64,000 nucleotides of DNA from Owenia fusiformis (GCA_903813345.2 CAIIXF020000008.1:30592867-30656866); one strand, 5' to 3'; positions 48,389-63,435 are shown, counted from the stretch's first letter. Notes: generated by a model not told the origin, from the sequence alone. Program-made: numbers and translations.

Positions 48389-51174
48389 GGAAATAGACTC
48401 CACATACATACCACAATGATTTCATTTATTACATTATGAATAAGACACCATTCGGGTACATCTGCATGTTCAGAAAAGCTGTGACCACATTTTATTTTCA
48501 GGTAAACAAGTTGATTTAAAACACATTTATGATATAAGATTCATGACTTATCTTTAGTGATTTTACAACCTACTTTGACCAAAAAACTAACTTTAACATT
48601 TCTGCAATTTGCATGTATGGTGCCTTTAGTAACTTCACCAATTTATAACATATCATGGATCTTTTGGGAAATATTCTATTTGAGATCTTGGTATGTCCAT
48701 TGTACATGTTACTTGCAATTTTGTCACCCTCTGAAGATTTGGTTCTACCTGTACGTAGTTAAAGTGGACGAAAACTAAGCAACATTGGTAACATGTACAT
48801 GCAATTATGTCATAGATTTATATTACAAAAGGAAAATAAGATATATGTGGTCATGAAAAATTAAATTTCTTATTTGGTCAAGAAACTTTTACTATAGTTT
48901 AAAAAAACAAGACTTTGGACTCTGCATTGCAAGACAATAAATAAAAGAACCAAGACTCAACCGCTTCAAACGAGTCGACGAATGACTTATCTGAAAAACG
49001 GTGGGAAATTTAAATAAGGTTGACCCAAATTTTGGAACGACTATAACTCTATCAATACCGATGTAAGTTCCTAGAGGATCCCACATTGAATGAATGCTTT
49101 GTGTGCCAAATTTAAGATCTACCAACCTCCATTTAAGAAACTTATTCAAGAAATGGAGGGTTGCTTTTTGGGGTCATCCTGTATATCAGAAATAACAAGC
49201 TAAATTAAAAAATCTCAAAGTTATATTCAAACTATTCGATTTGTTCCATTCAAAACTGTAAAATAGCTTATTTGTTACGCGGACAAAGTGTTTATGGAGA
49301 AAAGATCATTTGTTTGTCATTTGGTACTTAGGTGTAAATGACGATTCTATAAATTCAAGATTAAATTTCTGTATTTCCAAATTAGAAAATTGCCAACAAA
49401 TTCATCAAACCACAAACACTTTCACGTCGATAAATGTGAGGATGAATTTTTATATTTCCACAATAGGCTGAACAAATGTCAACTAATATCAACAGACCAC
49501 AAACCTTTATAAAAAGGCAATGACAACGATGATTTGAATTTATATTGCTTCATTTATAACGAACACATTTTTATGTCAATAATTAGTAACTTGCGGTTTC
49601 CTTAAAGGCCCTTTGTAACATTGCATACTTGAGATACTCCCAACAAAATCCACCATTAAAGTGTCCATGGGCGATAAAATGTTAGTGGGTGTTGTAAACT
49701 TTATTTTGTGATATCTGCTTGTGGTATGCTTTTAAATATTGTTAAATGGTCTCTCACTTTTTGTGGACGGTTTTCTGTGGTGTCGTTCGACGTCTGTAAC
49801 AAATGTTAGGTGATGTTTTGTATGTTAACGCCTTCCAATATCATCATTGCCATCCAGAACACCTTTCGGTAGGCCTAAATCATCATTTATTAGAGCACAT
49901 GAACCATGAATTAACCCACTGGTGATGGAATGGTTAATAACTACATGTAACTTCCACGTCAAAATCCTCTCATAGGGAATTTTTATGTATTCAGAGAGAT
50001 TGAAAAACCAAAGTGAAGCTATTCCGAGATAATGTAGATATATTATATCATCAACATGTGTAGAGCCTTTAATTTTTAATTATGCGTTTGTTGTTTCTGG
50101 AAAACGAGTTATATGCGCCTTACTTTGAGTCAACAACAGCTCTTCTAATTAGCTCTTCTAATTCGTGGCTTCGTGAATTGCAAGATGGGTCCACTTGGTG
50201 AGTAATGCTATATTTCTGGTATTCCGTACATTAAGTATTTATTTATTACTATAAATATAATGATATTTGATGTATAACTAACTAGAGCAATTCATTCAGC
50301 AATTCATGATCTATAATGTGGCATCGTAGATGATTGCTTACAGTATAGAACACTAAATGGAAATAGATTTTTTCTGTGTTGTTTATCATATTCAATTATA
50401 TGATTTATGGCTAATATATGACCTATGATTCAGCAATGCCAAAGGCTTTGCATTGCAAATTTGGCCTTTCTTATTGCAATGATGAGAAAAAAACATTGGT
50501 CACATATATCGGGTGTCACAAAAAAGTGAGCTGCTTTTTGACAATTATTTTCTCTGCACTCATGATTGATCAATTTCATTGAAAATTTCTAAAGAGTAGC
50601 CTAATGGTATCCTTACCAAGTGGTAGAAAAAGAGATCAATTATGTGAGAATGACAAATTAAAAAAATGCATGTCAAAAAATCCAATATCAGAGCTGTGCA
50701 ACGAGACCTTCATAGCGTTTGTGCCAGGTATTAGTTGATACTTGATAGCATCTGTCAATCAGTTTTAGTCTCAAAACGCGTGTGCTCCTTGTGTTTATTC
50801 ATTTATGATCACTGTCTGAGCTTTCAGTTGCAGAGGTATTAACCCGCTCTGGGTTCTTAAGGACAGTTGAGCAGTGTATGTGTGTGTGTAGAAAATGTCC
50901 GTTGTGCTTCCTCTGGTGTGTTCGAGCGTTAAAATCAGCTGCAGATCGACTAACAAAACAACCTTTTTTGGGGTTGTCGAGTTGGCCGAGAGGGCTTGAG
51001 CACCAGCACGTTCAGTCTAGGCGATTGGGCGCCGTAACCACGAGGTTGCGAGACGCGTGTGCTCCTTGTGTTTATTCATTTATCTGTGTGTCGGGTCTAT
51101 TGATTTGTTCCATTGTTCTTTGTATCCAAAATACGATCTGTCCAAAATTTCAGTTTGGAAGGATTAAAGATGCA
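48389..51174. other. Spacer and leader upstream of A4
   Basis: Copy of 28116-30897. It includes the old dispersed repeat (3' half), the transposon-end remnant (about 48895-49185) and the leader with two ACGCGTGTGCTCCTTG blocks (about 50777 and 51053). The (TG)n run at 50875 is slightly longer. No other gene is seen. Confidence 0.6.
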
Positions 51175-54058
51175 ATGATATTTTCAGGCCTGTTTTGTGG
51201 ACTGATATGTTCCTTGGTATTTCTCCTTAATGGGACAGAAGTTAGGTGTAAAGAAGAAGGTATCAACAAGATAAAGTATCTCAACAAGTACAAACTGACT
51301 GAGATGTTTCTTCAGGTTAGACCAAAAAATATCCAACCCCTTCTTGAAGCCACTACAAAGGTTGCCAAAAAATATATCACTAAGATTCTTGGTACAGATA
51401 AAGATGAGCACGTAGTTGAAAAGTTAATTACAAATACGAATAGAATTGGCAAACGTCTGAGCCCGTTTTGGGAACAATTGGAAGAATGGGAAACATTGAG
51501 AATTCAGCTTTTGGATGCTTCCTACAATTTTATAGAAACTATGATTGAAGACGCAGGTGAAACATTCGATTCTATCAGTTGGCTTATTGATTTTCAAATT
51601 ATAGCGTATTTGGCAGAAAGAGAGGGGGTTACTTACATAAATGATGATTTGCTAAAAGGTCTTAAAATTACAAAAGACTATAGAAAACGCTTGAACAAAA
51701 TGTTCAAAATCACTCCAGATTTAAAACAAATGAAAGAGGCTAAAATACTTAAACAAAATTTGAGCCAATTCTATAAGGTGACCAAAAAGTTTCGGAAATT
51801 GACAAACTGGATCGTCAAGGTTATCCTACAGTTGATGATCCCTGATGGAATAGAGAACATGGGTATGTTAAAGTTTACTGTTATCACACATCTTATGATT
51901 TTATCATATTATCACTATTACGAGTATTTAGTATGCCTATAAAATTGAGTCCATTTCCTATTGAATCAATGATGTCTAGGATTTTTTTTTGTTCGCATCA
52001 CAAATGTCTTAACAATTTCTTTACAAATAGTATTTTGATTGTGTAATTACAGGGTCTAACAACTGCAATGCAGAGTCTAAAGGTGTTAATCTTATAAGGA
52101 CTGATGACGGTGCGAGTTTCTTAGCAGTGTGTGATGCGGAATGGCTTGTTGTGGCTCAAAGGTTTGATGGAAGTGTAAACTTCACGAGGTATTTTGAAGA
52201 TTACAGTATTGGCTTTGGTGATCCCCCGTCAGAGTACTTCATTGGACTTGATAATTTTGTCTCTGCGGCTTCACAAGATATATATATGTTGCGTTTTGAG
52301 TTGACAACATGGGAAAATGAAACCAGAACGGCCGATTACTTGAGGTTTGATGCCACTCCTTTAGATTATGCCGATGTATATTACTATTCACCTTCATGGT
52401 ATAGTTTAAGAACAAGGAATTTTCGAGGCACAGCTGGAAATTCCCTTAACTATAGAGTGAAATATGATTATATTGACGGAAAGTACATGTATGTCGGATT
52501 TACGAATACTGGGAAATGCTTTAAGGAGGAGATAGGATGGTGGTGGGGTTATTGTGGTAAAGCTAACCTATTTGGACGATATAACCATGGACCTGAATGT
52601 GATAAAGCAATGGACTGTATGAGCTGGCAAGCATGGCCAGACCAACTTCTAAATGAAAAGGATAATAAGTTTTATTCATTTAAAGCTATGAGAATAATGA
52701 TACGTCCACTGCCTATTGAAGCCCCTCCAAAATGTATAAAAGGGGTTGATATTGAATTTAACGCTGCTAAAAGAGGTGATAACGATAAAAAGCTTCTTGC
52801 CAAATGTGAAGGACAGTGGTTGGTTGTTGCTCACAGGTTTGACGGAAGCATTGATTTCAATCGCACATGGAATGAATATAAAGCCGGATTTGGTAACATC
52901 TCTGGAGAGTTCTTCATAGGTCTTCAAGCTCTGTTTAGATTGACACTTAGAAATACATTCATGGTCCGTTTTGAAATGATAAATAATAGTGGTATAATGA
53001 TTTATTTGGAGAATGATGGCTTCACTATCTCAGATGAACACGATCGTTTTCGATTTTCGGTTCATGATTTCTTGGAGAACAGAAGAAATGGAAGTTTTGC
53101 CTATATGCCTAATACAAGGTTCTCTACTTGGGATAATGATAATAACCATGATATATCATGTGTGCAGCAAACAGGCGGACCATTCTGGCATTCTCATTCT
53201 GCAGACAAATGTGACACAACATGGCCATCATATATCTTTGGACAATTCAAATTCAAGGACATGAAAATGATGATAAAACTTGTTGAGACGCCGTGTGGTG
53301 AACGAAAAAGTGGGATCAATGATATACATCCCCTGGGTGGATCGTCATTTAAAGCAAAGTGTGAGGAAAACTGGCTCATGGTCGCTCACAGATTTGATGG
53401 GAGTGTCGATTTTTATCGTACTTGGGCTGAATATAAAACTGGTTTCGGTGATCCATCGGGAGAGTACTTTATTGGCCTTAATAATTTATTATCTTTGTTT
53501 ACTGGAGATAGAAATTATGTGCTAAGATTGGAGTTCACAACATGGGATGGGCGATCTGAGACTGCAGAATACTACGTATTTCGACTTGGCTTGACACAAC
53601 GTGAAACTGCCATTCGACTTGAGGATTTTCGAGGTTCTGGAAAAGATGTTATGTCAAGTTCCCATCATTACCATTATAGTCAGGGTCAGGTTGACGACAA
53701 CCCGTTTTCTACTTGGGATAATGAGTATGAGTATGCTATGACAAACTGTTCTGCATTACGCAGAGGTGCCTGGTGGTGGTACAGACCAGAAAGAGGTTCT
53801 GAAATCTATAATGAAAGAGGTGTGGATATGGAGGACCAAGATTACTGTGGATTTACCAACCCATTTGGACGATATATGAATGAATCAAAATGTGACATAG
53901 AGTATGGATGCATGAGCTGGTTGGGTTGGCCAGGGGAGCTTTTCAGTGAAGCTGAGCGGAAAGCAAACAAGGATCTTCACAATGGCTGGTATTCATTCAA
54001 AGAGATGAAATTCCTGATACGTCCTAGAGAACCAAATTGGCCTTGGCCTTGGCCATAG
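51175..54058 (+). CDS. Triple fibrinogen-domain secreted protein, copy A4 (complete, diverged exon 1)
   Basis: Exons 51175-51862 and 52053-54058, same splice sites and phase as A2 and A3, 897 residues, no interruptions. Exon 1 differs from A3 at five bases by eye, and all five change the residue (E-K, E-K, N-I, T-I and K-N). The 5' part of exon 2 (about 52180-52800) carries a cluster of silent and replacement changes. Among them are TTTGAAGAT for TATGAAGAT and GVDIEF...KRGDNDKK for the linker before FReD2. FReD2's loop, FReD3 and the NWPWPWP tail match A3. The 3' flank carries the mariner relic as in A3. It is presumed an active secreted recognition protein. Confidence 0.9.
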
Positions 54059-54156
54059 AACATTTTGACTAAACACTCAAAACCGCTTAAGTGTGAAATT
54101 AATTTTGTTAAAAAGTGAAAAAAATTCTAAAATGTTTTTTTTCAAAAAGACATATA

Positions 54157-55257
54157 CAGGGTGGGCCAAAAAAATTTCCAACTTTTTTAGAAGGCAAAAA
54201 AAGTATCATAACATTATGGTATTGACATGAAATTTTTTTTACAGAAACTTAGGGATAGGCATATTTTACCATTCAAATACTTAAGCTAATACTGACTTCA
54301 CATTTTTTGTCAGATGTTTGAATATTAATGGTAAATTGTTCATGTGTCCAAGATTTCCAATTTTTCCTAGAAAATGTGACTCTATGATTTTATGTGATCA
54401 ACAATAACACATTCATAATGTTTACTAAATCTGCTACAATCTTTGATAACTGTTTAACCAATGGCTATAACAGGTTTATATCAGTATCTAGTCACTATGG
54501 TAATATTGTTACACTGTATTAATTATGTATTAAACAAATGCTCTATGCATCCGCCTTTCACCTTCACAATCACATGGAGACGAGAACCGAACTGGTCATT
54601 GGCGAGATCCAGCAGTACTTGTGGTAGTTCTCTCCACTTATCCTGCAGAATTTCTTATAGTTGTTCAATAATTTGTGGGGTATAACAATTACTAGTAAAT
54701 ACAATACTTTGCTCCAGGTGTCCCCATGTGTAATAGTCCAAGGGGTTGGCATCTGGTGTATTGGATGGCTATTCGACTCAAGACTAATATTCTTCAAAAG
54801 GGACATCTTTCAAGAATGAGGGCTCTTTCAGCCCCAGGTGATAACTTATTCCAGCAGGATAGCGCTAGCTCCTGACCATAGGGCAAAAGTCACTATGGAA
54901 TATCTGGAGCAAAATACCCTTGATTCATTAGTCCTGATGAATAGCCGCTCAATACACCTCTTAACAAAGATTGCAGCAGATTTAGTGAACATAATAAATG
55001 TTCTATCGATGATCACATAAAATTATAGAAAATCACATTTTCTAGGAAAATCGGTAAATCTCGGACACATGAACAATTTACCATTAATATTCAAACATCT
55101 GACAAAAAAAATGTGAAGTCAGTATTAGCTTAAGTATTTGAATGGTAAAATATGCCTATCCCTAAGTTTCTGTAAAAAAAATTTCATGTCAATATCATAA
55201 TGTTATGATACTTTTTTTGCCTTCTAAAAAAGTTGCAATTTTTTTTGGCCCACCCTG
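54157..55257 (-). mobile_element. Mariner-type relic with long inverted repeats, copy 2
   Basis: Same 1,101-bp element as at 33880, duplicated with A3-B3 rather than inserted anew: same site, same TA flanks, same internal stop. A few substitutions distinguish it (for example AAAATTTCC for AATTTTGCA near the left end). The transposase relic is at 54523-54768. Confidence 0.9.
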
Positions 55258-56615
55258 TAGTATATATCTGTATACATTTGTACATTCGTTACCAAAGGCA
55301 TTGAAGTAAACTCCAAGGAAGAATAGGCGAATTTTCAAATTGAAATTAGGGTCCGTCTCAAACATGTCGATTTTCACATCTTGACCCCTTGATTAATATG
55401 TCAAGCCATTCAAATTAGAATGCAACATTTTCAAAAAAACAAGAACGTTCCTCATGGTACTTAAATGTCCTTTAAAGTCGCAGATGGATTTGGACTACAT
55501 GCTTTTTCTTTTTGATGTGCATCACTTGTCAACATGAACCAATGAAATCTATCATTTTTCTCGATTTTTTACTTACTTTTTGTTTTTCATTTGAATAAAA
55601 TTGAAAGGGTCGACTCTATTGAAACATGAATCGATGCGATTATGAAAAATGATGCTAAAGACGATAAGAAAATGATAACAGTTTTATTTGGGAAGAATCT
55701 ATTATTAGGCTTGTTCACTATTCATCCGCATGTCGATTTTCACAAGACAAAATAAACAAATGACAATGAGTTAGAAAGTTCACTTTAGGGAACGCTTACT
55801 TCACGAATCGACATTTCTGATATGTAGGATATAACTAGCTAAATTTAGAAACATCCAGTTTGTATTTGTATCCAAATATGACCACGTTTATGTAAAATTT
55901 CCCGTCAAAACCTGACATAAATCATGATTTGCAGAATCTTGTCGTGTTTCACATTTTATTCTAAAATATCGTGAAAGAAAATTTTAGTACATGTACGTAT
56001 TACGTCCATGAAACCATATACGAGCAAAGTTAATGTGCAAAGTTAACAAGCAAAGTTAATGTGCAGTGAACACATCTTTTCTGCATTCTTTTCACACCAA
56101 CTGTACCAAAACATTGCACTGATTCATGAAACCAGGATATTACATTTTTTAGATTGAATGACAATGGGATGACAGATGCCATGTCGCCAAAATAATTTTT
56201 TGACACCCGTGGCATATGTTTTCCCTTTTATCTCATATACCAGATATGGTACCTTGACTTGTTTTTACAATATAATTTGAGTAATTTTTCCTTTGGGTTT
56301 AGCTTTTAATGAATGCTTAGACCAGTTGCAGGTTGACGTAGTGACGCTTTTCCTGCATGTATCACAACAACAGGACAACCATTTACGTCATATTGGAGTA
56401 CAAACAGCATCATTCTTGATATCTAGATCTGAAATGTCCCTTTAACATATTTTAAATCAAGATGTCGATCCTCATTCTACTCGAGTGTACTTATCAATTG
56501 TAACATATGATATTGATGTCGAGACAACTCAGTCAAGTCTTTTATGGCTGGCGTATAGTTCAATCATAAAAAATCATCTGCACTGGTGTAGACACGTTTC
56601 TCTTGACACCATTAT

Positions 56616-59600
56616 CACGGTGAGCAACCATACCGCACCGGGGATCGACCCCGGTGCGTTACACTTTTCCCCGGAGCGTTGGTAACGCACCGTCCTTTTA
56701 AAATGACGGACGGAAATGTGTTTCCTCCGGAGGAAACAAATAATAGTGGGAACCAGAGGTGAGTGAATATCTTTTAACACATTCCATTCTAAACACGATA
56801 TATCAGGGTACCTTATTAAAATTCCACAAAGCTGTAACATATCGGTATTATGTGAACGAAATGTAAATGCACCTTGAAAAATTCGAAGGAAAGTTAAAGG
56901 CTCGTCTAAAATGTTGTATTTCTTGTCAAAGAAATGATTGGAACAACCACAGATTTTTTTACTCAATATAGATATATTTATAAACATACTATTCTTCAAT
57001 ATCTTACAATTCGAACATTGTATAAGCGTCATTTATTTATATGAAACGTACCTTCCAAAATTGATGGGGTAACGCACCGACACAAATCTCCGACAATTTA
57101 GAAACGCACCGGTTTTATTTTAACAGGAAACGACGGAGAAGTTCTGGACTGCAAACTGGGCATTCAAGATACAAGAAACGCCTGAAAATTGCACCTACCG
57201 TCACTACAAGCGACGCTGGTTGTACAAAAGCCACAACTAACGATAAATCACTTAAGACACCAATCAATGCTAATACAAAGGCTATCAGAAGTGCTAGGAA
57301 AAATGCACCAAAGAAAAGAAAAAAGCCAAAAATTAGAAAAACATTGTTTGAACAATCACACATACACGTCGCACGAAACAGGGGACAATTACAATGGGCA
57401 GCATAGGGCGCAATCAGCATTATAACGTCAGAAACGACAAGCGTTACATTTTGTCAAGTTTAGTCAACCTAAAAATAAGATGCTTTATTCTTATCCAATC
57501 CTGGTGAAATTCACAGAGCAAGAAGATCTCGAGGACAATATTTCTAAAATGTTTTTGATTTTTGAAAAACGGTCAGGAAATCCACTCGGGGCGTTAGTAA
57601 AAATTGATATGTATGGGATTTGTGGTAAAAAATCGATGTGTTACATTTTCAAGTCTCTAAAAGCAACTCTTATTCTCTTATTATTTGAAAAATAAAGAAA
57701 TCGGTTATTGTTTTGTAAATTTCGCCATGACAATATTGTGCAGTTAAATTTTTTTTGAAATCAGACCTAAATTAGAAGGTTAAATAAAGGTAAACTTATT
57801 GCTTGTCTCCTTCGCCTTCAAAACCTTACACAATTTTGAAAATCTTAAAAGCGTTCATAGAAGACGATTTGAACTGTAGCCGCTAGGCAATTGTGACGTC
57901 ATAAAAGCACATGTTTCAATGAATAAAATGTGAAATTTTAGTGAAATTCTGATCAGTATTTCAAAAGTTATTCCGATTTCAACGAACCGTGTAAGCGTGA
58001 AATGTTACGCCTTACAGCGTATCTAACGATGTCGGAATACATTTAACTTAAAAAATATGGTAGATCCCATCATACTTTTCAAGGAAAAATAATTTCAGTG
58101 AAATGCGAATAAAAAATACTTCAAAATCATATATAATACACATAGTTAGCTTTTTAAATAAGGCAGATATTAACGCTTAAAGCTGAGATTAGCCCGTATT
58201 TCCCGAATTGTCCCCAGGTCCGTGCACGTCATAACACTGATGCTACCAAATGTCATATTGTGTCTCAGAAGACACAGTTTTTGCACCGAATTCATTATGC
58301 TACTAAGACTCCTCGCGAAAGACAAATTCCCAATGAATAACATATCGTGGCTTCTTTTCCTGGAGGTTGTGAGGTGGTATTCCCTTAGTTCCACCTCAAA
58401 CATGACGTACAGGTATGGTTGTTAGCTTTAGAAGCAAACCCTCACTCTGGAAGTACATTTCACATAACAAGGTATTTCATAATGACCGTCCCCTGTCAGT
58501 CACCAATCCTAGATGGCGCACCTCCATGTGTTATAATATCATAGGAAAGCTCAATCAATTCATGACTTATTAAAACAACTTTGATTAAGCTCTGCAGCTT
58601 TTACGCTCTTTTTTAAGCTCTTAATGATACGAATAATAATGTTATTAATTGTCCCTCTCTTTAAACCCAATGTACAAATAGAAGCCATAAATCCAGCAAA
58701 TTAGGATGATAGTGACGACAAAACATAAATCCACAAATTATGGTCCCAACGATCACTCGTTCCAATATTTAGCCCATAAGTGCATTATTAAAAAAGCTGT
58801 ATGATGATGTATAGATTAAGAGAATCTAAAGGCCCATGTGATTTAGGATTGGTTTTGGATGGGAGAGGGTAATTATGAAACACCCTATACAATACACAAA
58901 TGCATAAAAAAATCAAAGTACGAAATGTGATAGTTTGCAAAATACGGTAATACATACTACAGGCGATAAAGATATGACACTTTCACTGGTCAGAATCAAG
59001 ATGCGGTAACGACCGTTACCTTCTTATCTAAGATGGCGGACGAAAAATGTCGATTTCGATATTTTTTGTTTTCATCAAATTTAAACTACGTATAATTGAC
59101 GCAATGCTTTGATATTTGAACTTGATAAGCCTTATATATCATGGAAACTTTGGAGTATGACCATTTATTCTTAAATCATACACGGGCGCCATAATTCAAT
59201 TATATGTTACACCGCTTAAGGGAAGGTAACTGAGAGTTCGATTTTGCAAAATTCACTTCCATTTACCTTCCCTTAAGCGGTGTAACATACAGTTGAATTA
59301 TGGCGTCCACGTATGATTTAAGAATAAATGGTCATACTCCTAAGTTTCCATGATATCTTAGATTTATCAAGTTCAAATATCAAACCATTACGTCAACTAT
59401 AAAGTAGTTTAATTCGATGAAAACAAAATATATCGAAATCGACATTTACCATCCGCCATCTTAGATGAGAAGGTAACGGCCGTTACCGCATCTTGATACT
59501 GACCAGTGACTTTGATAACATTTCGTGTGTGTCCGTTCTTATACAGCCGGTACCCTCAACCGTGAATTTTACTGGGGTCATAGGTGTCATTATGCTCAAT

Positions 59601-60234
59601 TGAGGCGGTGGTGGCGTCGTATTCGAAGTGTTTCCACCTACCAGTACATCATCCAGGGGGGGATCTAGAGGTACGATACCGAACATCTGGAAATATTATT
59701 GTTCTTATGTTATCAGTATGACCGATAATATAGGGTAATATTAACAAATGAATAAAGCACCGGTGCGTTTCCAAATATTGGCCTAATATGACCGGTGCGT
59801 TACAACTAGATTTAGTGATATCTCATAAAACTGACCACCATTTAACTCCTAAACTGACACAATTTTGCATGCAACCATAAGGATCATGTTGATAAAATAT
59901 ATTCTCGCACAATCTAGGAATACTCTGTATATTTCATAAAAATAATAAAAAACATCAAAATATTTTAATGTTGCTTGTGCTTTTACATCTTGTTTGCATT
60001 ATATAGGCTAGTTATCACTGATCTAATCGATCTGGATCATTCCTTAATATATTGTACTTTGAATGGTACATAGGAGTTCTTCGTACCTAATCACGAAACA
60101 TCGTAAATCAAACATTTCTACTCACGTCCATTATGCATTTATCATTGTCCGCCATTTTTCTTCACTCCGGAGCGTTACAATTTAAGTGTAACGCACCGGG
60201 GTCGATCCCCGGTGCGGTATGGTTGCTCACCGTG
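56616..60234. mobile_element. 3,619-bp CACGGTG-ended element, copy 2
   Basis: Same length and content as copy 1, with ATTAT at 56611-56615 and 60235-60239. It was duplicated as part of the 20.28-kb block. Predicted gene pieces are at 56703-57406 (+), 58218-58412 (+) and 60155-59514 (-). All open frames I compared are the same as in copy 1. Confidence 0.85.
58984..59508. mobile_element. 525-bp foldback element, copy 2
   Basis: Duplicate of 38707-39231 with the same CACTGGTCAG ends and ACTTT flanks. Confidence 0.88.
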
Positions 60235-60239
60235 ATTAT

Positions 60240-63200
60240 CTGCGGAGTGCTTCGCCGATGAACCCCTCCTCTGTCTCCAAGTTCTTATCACAAGAGCCCT
60301 TTTCCATGACCACTTGAAGTGTTTTCATAACTATGCTTTGGTGGCCGCTTTAGAGAAACAAATTATTTCTTATCAGACTCGATCCCTTTCCGGATTTCTC
60401 ATTTCGCATCTCATAACTTTCGTTAAACTTGTTCCGTCTGATGTTTTGTTTTTCTTTGAAGCTCTTGAAGTCTATATATTTTTAGTGGTATACCCCCGGT
60501 TTTATTTTTCGAAGAGGGGAAGAATTCATCTCGCTTTTGTTGCCTCTATCGTCGCATGTGCATCTTGTGCTTTATGTTTCTAAAATAGTAGTTCGATATT
60601 TTTCAATGAGGAACATAATTTTAATCACCGCTTGTCTTGACTTTTTGATTTTTTTGTTCTCGGACGTTAATTACTTTTTGTTTTCTCTGTATCATGTTTT
60701 GCAACGAATTACGTTTGACGAAGGCACACTGAATCTTATACATCAGATCGTAATAATGTATCTAGGAGATCAGATCGTAATAATGAAATTAAAAAATAAT
60801 AAGCAAATAAACATCGTTGAAAAGCTATAAAATCGTTCATGTTACAAATAAGAGATGCCGGTTTATGCTGTTCACCATTCAAAATCATGCATTCATTGAA
60901 AAGGAAACTGAACTCAAACGTTTTAATAGACTTTATGATTGAAGTCAGCAATCCCCGGGAATGCACTGAGCGAAACGCCATTCACAGAGGTTAACACATT
61001 TTGGGCTATAATGGTCTTCGTAGTGATTTTTGTAGTAAATATCTTTCGGTAAATTATGCTTATGGAAGTTCCAAATAACTTGTCATCTCCATGCATGTAA
61101 CGTATTTTTGTAAAGACGTCTAAAATTGAAAAGGCACGCTGAAAAAAGAGAAAACTCTTTTAACTGTTATCTTTTGTTGTCTATCAATTGATCTTCATTC
61201 GTAATTACCGGAAAATTGTTATACATGTGTTATCAGAGTATTGGTAATCATATAAAATCAAATCAATCCATCTGTGAGTTATACAAATGACTAATTTACT
61301 GCTTTGAGTCCATGTCGATTTTCACGCATGTCGATTGTCACAGTTTCACACCATATTCGCTCATAGATGGGGTCGAGCTGGTTATTTCGTAAAATATTTT
61401 CGTTAAAACAGAGTGGATGTATTGTTTTCTTAGATAGTGTCCATCTTTACACAAGAAAAATGGTGAATTCTCAGAAATGTTCAGATCATGCTTATTATAA
61501 TTCAATCACAATTATTATCACGATTTGGAACATGGTGGTCTGATAAACTGAATCAAGGACTTGCTAACCACATATATTTTATTTTTCTCGGATTCCCCTG
61601 ATGTCGTGTGGGTGTGTTTTAACGACCATGTCGATTTTCACAGAATAAATTTTACATTTACTTTCTTGGGTCTATATAATCGGTAATAGGTGGAGACCAA
61701 ATACAATGCTCTCATCACACTCTGAATGAATGTTCTCTATGCCAGCATAATCAAAATTAAAAGATGCGACCATTTATGATTGAGATATGACATGTTTTCA
61801 AAAGCGTGTTGTCCTGTTACATTGACAATTTCACGAAATTCACAATTTTGGAGCCAGATATCAAAGCTACTTACAATCGGAACAAGATCAAAAAGTATGC
61901 TGACGTAGTTCAGATAAGGGCATTATATTTTAGAATTCATTAAATGATGAGCAAAAATACTTTTAGTTTCAGCTATGTACAATTACATGAAAAAATGCCA
62001 ATTTTTAACACTTATTTGTTTTCACTGTAAAGGGCCTTAAATTTTAAGGTTCTTAAGCATTTTGGTCACAAAATTTGCTAGAGAGCCTTAAATTTTGATT
62101 GTTCTGTAGCATTTTTGGCTAAAGGGCCTTAAATTCTAAGGTACTTTAGCATTTTGATAACTAATTTTGCTAGAGTCTTAAGAATGAATCTGGGGAGCTT
62201 TTTCATGCATTTCGCTTGTGTTTTTCATCTAAAAAACATCAATACACTTTTAAACATTTTATTGACTAAAAAAAATATTTCTCATTTTCAAGGATTGTCT
62301 ATGGATTAACATCCGGGCATTGTTATTTTTCAAACTATAGAGGGCTGGGAATCGTTATTACGATCACTTTTGAATAATATTAATATTGTTTTAAATAGGT
62401 TTCATGTATGCCAATAATTTCTCAAATTGTGTAAATGGTACCCCTTTCTTAATCCCAAGAATTTTCTCTTAGAGGAATTTCCCATAGTAATCCAATGGTA
62501 TAGTTCCAAGCAAATTTTGAGATAACAAGAAAGATAATCATTAATACACACCTCATTGGCTTAGCTAAAACAGTATTTGTGGTGATGAAAAATATAAAGA
62601 GCCTTAAAATTTAAGGTACTTAAATGCGATAGAAGTGACCAAGTATTGCAGTTTAAGCACATCAGGCAAATACTGTATATGACATATTTTTAAATGATTA
62701 TAAAACCGGACACATGTGTTCCCTAATTATGTCGGTGAAAAAAAGGTTTAATTTATTTTCAAATTCTGCCATTTTCTCGTTTTTTATACATTTAATGAAA
62801 AAATATTCTTTACACTCTTTTCTAGGTACATTAGTGCACTCTTTGTGCAAAACTGAAAGATGTAGACAATCTGAGGAAGGAGTGATCTGGTGATTGATAT
62901 TTGAAAAATAACATGTGACTATTAATGATTGCATCCGAACATACACACCAACCTTAAATAAATTCATGATTTTTTTTAACATGAAGTCCTTCAAAAACCA
63001 CTTTTTGAAATAATAAAAAAAAGGTTTCACGTACCGAATTTTGATAACATTGGGCATGCGCCAAAGTGGTTCATACTTTGTATGGAGCCGTTAATTTAAC
63101 TCCACCATATCATCATATCAGGAGATATTATATTCGAGATCATATGATCATAGATCGGTATGTTAATTGTACATGTTACTTGCAATTTTGTCTGATTCTG

Positions 63201-63249
63201 CCCATAGTTAAAGTTGACCTAAACTAGGCAACATTGATGACATGTCGCA
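60240..63249. other. Non-coding spacer of B4
   Basis: Equivalent of 39963-42974. It keeps the full GGCCTTAAATT array (about 62030-62185) that B3 has partly lost. No exon is recognised. Confidence 0.5.
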
Positions 63250-63435
63250 GCCGCCCCCCCCCCCCCCCCCGGCTAGAAATTATTTTAAAAGCATGCAGTT
63301 TTTCACCATTCTGAGCACTTTTCGCATGTTTTTTTTGACAAAACTGTCAAAAAGCTCCCAACCCCTTGGAAAAAACTCCCCCTTGGTAAAACGCCCCCCC
63401 CCCCCTCCGGTAAATCCTGGCTACGGGCCTGATGT
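63250..63435 (-). repeat. Poly-C / GCCCGTAGCCAGGAT repeat (B4)
   Basis: Same element as at 13890, lacking about 11 bases (one CTTGGCAAAAA unit) compared with B1. Confidence 0.6.
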
